Source: Sclerurus mexicanus | Lineage: Eukaryota; Chordata; Aves; Passeriformes; Furnariidae | Direction: 5' to 3' | Assembly: GCA_013396755.1 (NCBI GenBank) | Contig: VWZF01003849.1 | Coordinates: 148,781-212,780 of the forward strand | DNA: 64,000 bases | Shown here: piece by piece, positions 58,818 through 64,000 of the stretch | Position numbering within the stretch: the first letter of the stretch is position 1 | How the letters are laid out: each line of letters begins with the position of its first letter | Made by a program: the position numbers and the translations under genes | Notes under the pieces: generated by a model | Told to the model about the DNA's origin: nothing | The model's input: only the letters and a program-made list of their open reading frames with translations | Database searches by the model: none

Positions 58818-60633
58818 TCTGGAGTGTGATCATATGGCACCTACAGGACTACTGGGGGATCAGACCCAGCCAGCATGGGTTTAGGAAGGGCAGGTCCTGC
58901 CTGATATCCTTTTACAAACAGGTGACCTGCCTGGTGGATGAGGAGAAGACTGTGGATGTAGACTTCAGCAAAGCCTTTGACACCAATCTCCCATGGCATA
59001 CTCCTGAAAAATCTGGCAGCCCATGGCTTAGACAAGTGCACTTGTAAGAACTGGCTGGATGGCTGGGCCCAGAGAATGGTGGTGAACAGTGCTGCATCCA
59101 GTTGGCAGCCGGTCACTAGTGATGTTCCCCAGGTATCAGTGTTGGGCTCAGTCCAGTTTAGTATTTTTATTGATGATCTGGATAAGCGTATTGAGTTTAA
59201 CATTAGCAAGTTTGCAGATGACACCAAGTTGAGGGGGAGTTTCAATCTGCTGCAGGGTAGGAGGGTTTTACAGAGGGACATATACAGGCTGGACATATGG
59301 GCCAAATCCAACAGTATGGGTTCAACAAGGCCAAGTGCCGTGATGCAGACCGGCTGGGCAAAGAGGGACAAGCCACTCTGCAAGAGGATTGGAGCAAAAT
59401 AACCAATTTATTGAGATAGTTGCCGGCTTAAATAGGGTAGGCATGGAAGGGACTAGAACAGGGGTGGAGTTCAGGGAGGAGTTAAACCAGGTCTGCACCA
59501 AACAAGGAAAGAAGGGGAAGAGCTTTCATGTATAAGGTAAAACAGGGGAGGAGCAAGGGAGTGGCTAGCCATATATGGTGCATTCTGCATTGCACCACAG
59601 GCCAGCCAATGGGGAGCCGGGAATAAACTGACCAATATCAGGGGGGTAACCAGGGTATAACTGGGGTACAACCAACCAATAGGAACAATTGAAATTTGAA
59701 ATGGCATTAACACTACTCTAATACATTAAAGAACTATCTAATTATCAACTGCATAAACAAGTGAACTCCTTCTTATTCGATGGGCGCTCTCTCCTCCAGC
59801 CATAAGGTGGGTGGTTCACGGGGCTTCCTTTTGTTGTTTAATTTCTTTTTCTTCCATGATTTATATTTTGTGGACCTGACCCCGCCAGTGCCGGGTCCTG
59901 CACTTTGGCCACAACAACCCTGTGGAGCACTACAGGCTGGGGACAGAGTGTCTGGACAGCAGCCAGGCAGAAAGGGACCTGGGGATACTGATTGACAGCA
60001 GGCTGGATATGAGCCAGCAGTGTGCCCAGGTGGCCAAGAAGGCCAGTGGCATCCTGGCCTGTACCAGGAATAGTGTGGCCAGGAGGACCAGGGAAGTGAT
60101 TCTTCCCCTCTCAGCACTGGTTAGGCCACACCTCAAGTACTTTATCCAGTTCTGGGCTCCTCAGTTTAGGAAGGATATTGAGGTACTAGAGCATGTCCAA
60201 AGAAGGGCAATGAGGCTGGTGAAGGGTCTGGAGCACAAGTTTTATAGGAGCAGCTAAGAGAGCTGGGGCTGTCTAGGCTGGAGAAGTTTCAGTGGAGACC
60301 TTATCACTTTCTACAACCACCCAAAAGGAGGTTGTAGCCAGGTGGGAGTCAGTCTCTTCTCCCAGGCAACTGGCAATAGGACAAGAGGTCACAGTCTTCA
60401 TCTGCACCAAGGGAGGTTTATGTTAAACATTAGAAAGAAGGTCTTTATAAAAGGAGTCATTGGGCATTAGAATGGGCTGCCTAGAGATGTCATCGAGTCT
60501 CTGTCCCTGGAGGTGTTTAAGAAGAGACTGGATGTGGCATTCAGTGCCATGGTCTAGTAGGCAGGGTGGTGTTAGGTCAGATGTTGGACTAGATGATCGC
60601 AGAGGTCTTTTCCAACCTGGTTGATTCTATATC
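58818..60633 (+). mobile_element. CR1 LINE, plus orientation, interrupted by a solo LTR
   Basis: The reverse-transcriptase part reads GFRKGRSCLISFYKQVTCLV, VDVDFSKAFDT and FIDDLDKRIEFNISKFADDT (the FADDT active-site box) up to 59340. It resumes at 59894 with HFGHNNPVEHYRLG, SQAERDLGILIDSRLDMSQQ and a typical 3' UTR ending in a GATTCTAT terminal motif near 60633. The 5' end is truncated near 58818. Apart from the 547-bp insert the two halves join in frame and in correct order. Scattered frameshifts in the first half make it inactive. Confidence 0.93.
59341..59887 (-). mobile_element. Solo LTR of an endogenous retrovirus nested in CR1
   Basis: A 547-bp segment that begins TG and ends CA when read on either strand. 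It is flanked by a perfect 6-bp target duplication (GTGCCG at 59335-59340 and 59888-59893) and splits a CR1 open reading region. Read on the minus strand it has a TATTTAAG box at 59434-59427 and an AATAAA signal at 59412-59407, giving U3 of about 450 bp and a short R-U5. The 6-bp duplication and the close TATA/AATAAA spacing resemble alpha-/beta-type avian retroviral LTRs. No internal genes remain, so it is a recombined solo LTR; the family name is not determined. Confidence 0.88.
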
Positions 60634-60867
60634 CTTATACCATAACACAGGAGGAAATTTCTACCTCATATATAATTCAGGATAACTGTATCTGGGCTGA
60701 ATTAGATGCTAATGTTTTTGGTCTGTGTTTGGCCCAACCACCTACGAGGAGTTGCTCTCTTCCTGCCAAGTTATGGGAAAATAGGCTGATAAAGACAGAC
60801 TTGGTCCTTGAAGGAGGCATTTTTGTGTAAATTAAAATTAATTGGACTCTCACTATTCGCTGATGGC

Positions 60868-60887
60868 CCTTCAAGGGCACTTGAAGG
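60868..60887. repeat. 8-bp inverted repeat
   Basis: CCTTCAAG and CTTGAAGG arms are separated by GGCA, a perfect short hairpin. No function is apparent. Confidence 0.7.
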
Positions 60888-61277
60888 AGAAAGAGAGGAG
60901 GAGGAGGAGGATGAAGCAAGCCCCCAGACTCATATAATAAAGACCCCCTAGAACACACTACGCAGGTGCAAAGAAATCCAAACATGCGCAAGAGGGTCCT
61001 ACTTACATAACTGGGGGAGGGACCAGAGGATCTCTGGCTGGGCCTGCCCAGGTAGATGTCACTTTGGCAAATTAGATAAACAGCAGATGGCTCATGCTTC
61101 TGGGCTTGCTCGCTTCACGTGACAGGACAACGTTGCCTTTTGGTGGAGATGCTTGCTGGTGAGCCTGCTGACCCTTGAGGATGCAGCAACTGCTCTGGGA
61201 AGTCTAGGCATTCAGGGATTGGTAAGACAAGTCCATGGGAAACACCTGGGCAATTTGTGTGTTTATACCTGGGGCTT

Positions 61278-61331
61278 ATCTCTCTCTCTCTCTCTCAGTG
61301 TCTCTCTCTCTCTCTCTCTCCCTCTCTCTCA
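61278..61331 (+). repeat. (CT)n microsatellite
   Basis: About 54 bp of CT dinucleotides with a few interruptions (CAGTGT and CC). Confidence 0.95.
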
Positions 61332-61479
61332 GGGTTTTTCATATTTACTTGGCCACTTTTCGTAATAAAACTACTGTTTGGTTTAATCTTTCAGCGGTAT
61401 CTCACTTTCAGCTTCCACAGCCCTTTGGACCCTCCCTGAAACAATCACATAATATGTGGCTGTAAAATTACCATCATAA

Positions 61480-63670
61480 TCAAAAGCATCTCAGAAATGT
61501 AAAAATGCAAGTAGTCAAGCAACCTTTCATAAAAGTAGAGGCAGCTGACTCACTCATAATCTGCATTATAAAAGTCTGGGGATGATAGCATCTCAAATCC
61601 CCAAATTTGATGGCCATTTTTCATGGTAATTAAAGGAGTAAAAAGCTTATTTTCTACTGTACAACCTTACTAATGTGAATCACAAGGAAGTTATACTTCT
61701 GAGAAAAAGAAAACTGAAATTTTTAGTATTTGTTTTGTGTGAAGACACTTACCTCTGTTTTAATGAAAAGGCAGACACATATGTTAGAAATACCATCATA
61801 GAAAAGCAAATGTTTCCCTAGTAACTCTAGACTCATATACGTTAGCTTTGGTCCTGTCAGGCATAAAAACAGAAACTACCTTGAAAAAATTACTAAAAAC
61901 CAAATAGTAGTAAGTAGCTATAATGTAGGATGATAAATTTCACGATATAGTATTTGTTTGACTTCTTGGTTCAGAATTTTAATGGTGTATATAGTAGTCC
62001 CCACTTCATCTGTTATAACTAGCTTCTATAACTTTGTGAGGAATTTACTTCATTTATGTGTTTCAGAATATGCCATAATTTTGAAACTTTCAAAAATTAT
62101 TTCTAATTCAGTATTTTAACTCACTGCGTCTGCACAAAATGTGTGAAAAATCAGTCAGATTTCCAGTATAACAGACCTTTAGTAACATGTCATATCATGC
62201 CATATTCCATACACAGAACTGCAGCTTTGTTCCAATAGTTCCTGACAGCTAAGCTTCATGGCCTTGGTTTCTTTTCTGTACAACACCCACCCTTTGGAAC
62301 AGAGCTGTAGCTGGGAAATGGCAGTGCAGCCCATTTCATGTTTTCTTGCTCTACACAGCTCTCTCAAATAAAGAGACTTTCAACACAAACACATTAGTAA
62401 AAAAATCCTTGTCACTGGTAGGACAGTGAGCTGAATAAATATATTTTAAAAGCGTTTGTGCTGACAAAGGAGAGAAAGCAGATAAGGTGGCAGTTTGGGG
62501 GGCTGTTTCTTTGGAGGGCAGTGCTATTTTACTCACAGTTAAAGCAAGGGTGAACAATGACCTATAGGTCCAAAGCTTTCTCCAGGGAGTAAGTTTTATA
62601 ATTTGGCTGACTCTTCTCCTTAAACAAATTTCCAATATATCAATAATGTATTTGTACATCATGTTGCTATCATGTTCTTCTGATAATTTTTTTCTTTTTT
62701 TTTTTTTTAGAATACATAAGTGTTGGCTGTTTCTAAAAGCAGGATGATTATTCTGAAATGCATTTTTTGATACATTCTTTTCACCCTGAAATTATGAATT
62801 TATGAAGCTGTTTGAACTTATTAAGAATGCAGTCTTTATCAGCTGATACTTCTTCCCACCCCATTTCCATTTTAGAATTTTGCTTCATTTTGACTAAAAA
62901 TACAGATCTAATGAAAAAAAAACAAACCATGGAATGAGCAAAACGTAATACCTCTATGTTTTTCTGTAATGTATATGTCATTGCTTCAAAATAAGAATTA
63001 CTTTTAATAATTATACATATGGAAAACAGTTCATCTTACTGCTTTAAGTGTTCCTTCAGTCAGCTCAGGCATTTTAGGTACATCCTTAATTTCAGCTATT
63101 ACATTCACTGAAATATAAGTTCTTATGGACAGTTACATATTGTTACACTTGGACTTTTAGTGCTTTTTGAAAGATTTAATTAATATCTTGATTGTTTTAT
63201 GGGGTGGAAAACACAATTTCACTGTCTCAAAATAAACTTTTCAAATGTATTAATTTTTCCTCTGATCTTCTGTTTTACTTTGGACAACAGAGAGCACAAC
63301 GGATCTTTCTAGATACATAATTATGTTTTTTATATAACTTGTCTGATTAGTTATCTCTGACTGAAACTCCTGAAGCAACTGAAATTATAGCTCACTAAAC
63401 ACTAATATTTTTTAAAAAATCATAACAAATTGTTTTAATTTCCATTGTTATTAAACCTGAAAGAAATAACAGGATTGCTTAAAAGGAACCTTTCCATGAA
63501 GATGTAGCTACAAGATTTATGGATAGCAGTAAACTCACCTTATTATTTGTAGATTTATTTTTTTTTCTGGGGCTTATTTTTAGATTCAGGGCAGAAGTCT
63601 TTACACTTTAAGTAGTTCAGATCAGAAATTTCAATCTTCCCATCACAATTAAACACCACAAACTTTTGAA
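61480..63670. other. Upstream flank, nothing recognised
   Basis: AT-rich, with short open frames only. In human the next gene on this side is GALNT12; I see none of its exons here. Confidence 0.55.
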
Positions 63671-63675
63671 AAGGT

Positions 63676-63920
63676 TTAAGAAAGCACATCTTTGCCTTCA
63701 CATTCTTTACTACTGAGAGCCACCTCCCTTACTTTCCCTCCAACTGCAATCTTTCTTGCATCTTTAGAAGCAAGGCGATGCTCTTCCACCTTTTCTTCAA
63801 GCCCTTTGTTCCTTTTTAAAATCTGACTGAGAGGTAGCTATGCAGGTTATCTTCTTCAACAGTCTTGTCTGATCTTACCATGTCTGCCACTAGTTGCAGC
63901 ATGCTTCCTGCAGTCCTGTC
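63676..63920 (-). pseudogene. Possible decayed or split coiled-coil coding remnant
   Basis: The minus strand reads LKRNKGLEEKVEEHRLASKD and on to a stop at 63676-63678 after about 50 codons. It is rich in Lys and Glu, like a coiled coil. Immediately before it in another frame is LQLVADMVRSDKTVEEDN, also coding-like. The change of frame near 63823 suggests either a frameshifted pseudogene or two exon pieces; GTAAGA and GTAAGG donor-like sites are present. I cannot name the parent protein. Confidence 0.25.
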
Positions 63921-64000
63921 ATATTCCGTTCTCTGTTTTCCATTTTTTAATCTCAGCATTTGTATTAGTCATGTGATCATGTTGCGGAGAGGGAAGCCAG

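Larger units (their letters stand above)
60640..61475 (+). mobile_element. Possible second LTR-like repeat with (CT)n tract
   Basis: Composition differs from the flanks, with an AATAAAACTACTGTTTGG polyadenylation-like stretch near 61363-61380 and a purine-rich tract (60891-60915) upstream. A large CT microsatellite sits between them. I could not find convincing TG/CA ends with a target duplication, so it may be part of a degraded LTR element or simply unique sequence. Confidence 0.35.

Noticed and set aside
58977..59402. 141-codon plus-strand frame as a cellular gene
   Set aside because: It is CR1 reverse transcriptase (FADDT box) running into a nested LTR.
61278..61331. CT tract read as a coding Leu/Ser repeat
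   Set aside because: Three overlapping frames all read SLSLSL or similar; it is a dinucleotide microsatellite.

Overview
The window is vertebrate nuclear DNA, most probably from a bird. It is AT-rich and intron-rich, its dispersed repeats are mainly CR1-type LINE fragments in both orientations, and it carries an LTR of avian-retrovirus-like layout. It holds one recognisable protein-coding gene, ANKS6 (ankyrin repeat and SAM domain protein 6, a component of the inversin compartment of primary cilia). ANKS6 lies on the minus strand from the start codon at 55786 to the stop at 23514. I placed 15 coding exons by hand from protein similarity (recalled, not searched), GT/AG sites and reading phase. 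I see no bacterial, CRISPR or phage-type system.

Layout: 1-23.5 kb lies downstream of ANKS6. It is non-coding apart from CR1 fragments (3.6-5.6, 10.3-11.0, 13.1-13.4, 20.7-21.8 and 23.25-23.49 kb), a probable LTR-derived repeat (11.8-12.6 kb) and an isolated GC-rich island (8.95-9.95 kb). From 23.5 to 55.8 kb is ANKS6, with exons 15 to 1 read from left to right. From 54.1 to 56.2 kb is its GC-rich 5' end, which is disrupted by N gaps and a roughly 0.9 kb direct duplication that looks like an assembly error splitting exon 1. From 56.8 to 64 kb is upstream flank with an antisense CR1, and a sense CR1 interrupted by a 547-bp solo LTR flanked by a perfect 6-bp target duplication. Then come a second LTR-like stretch with a (CT)n tract and, at the right edge, a short coding-like minus-strand remnant.

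The predicted ANKS6 protein has an N-terminal ankyrin block (exons 1-5), a long polar and Ser/Pro-rich middle (exons 6-12) and a C-terminal SAM domain (exons 12-14). Two spots need checking. The exon 7/exon 8 junction is out of phase by one base as written. The last codons contain a perfect splice-donor consensus only about 24 bp before a CR1, so the true 3' end is uncertain.

The most useful results are the assembly diagnosis in exon 1, the splice-phase conflict, the uncertain 3' end and the nested CR1/LTR insertion. I found no convincing undescribed biological system.
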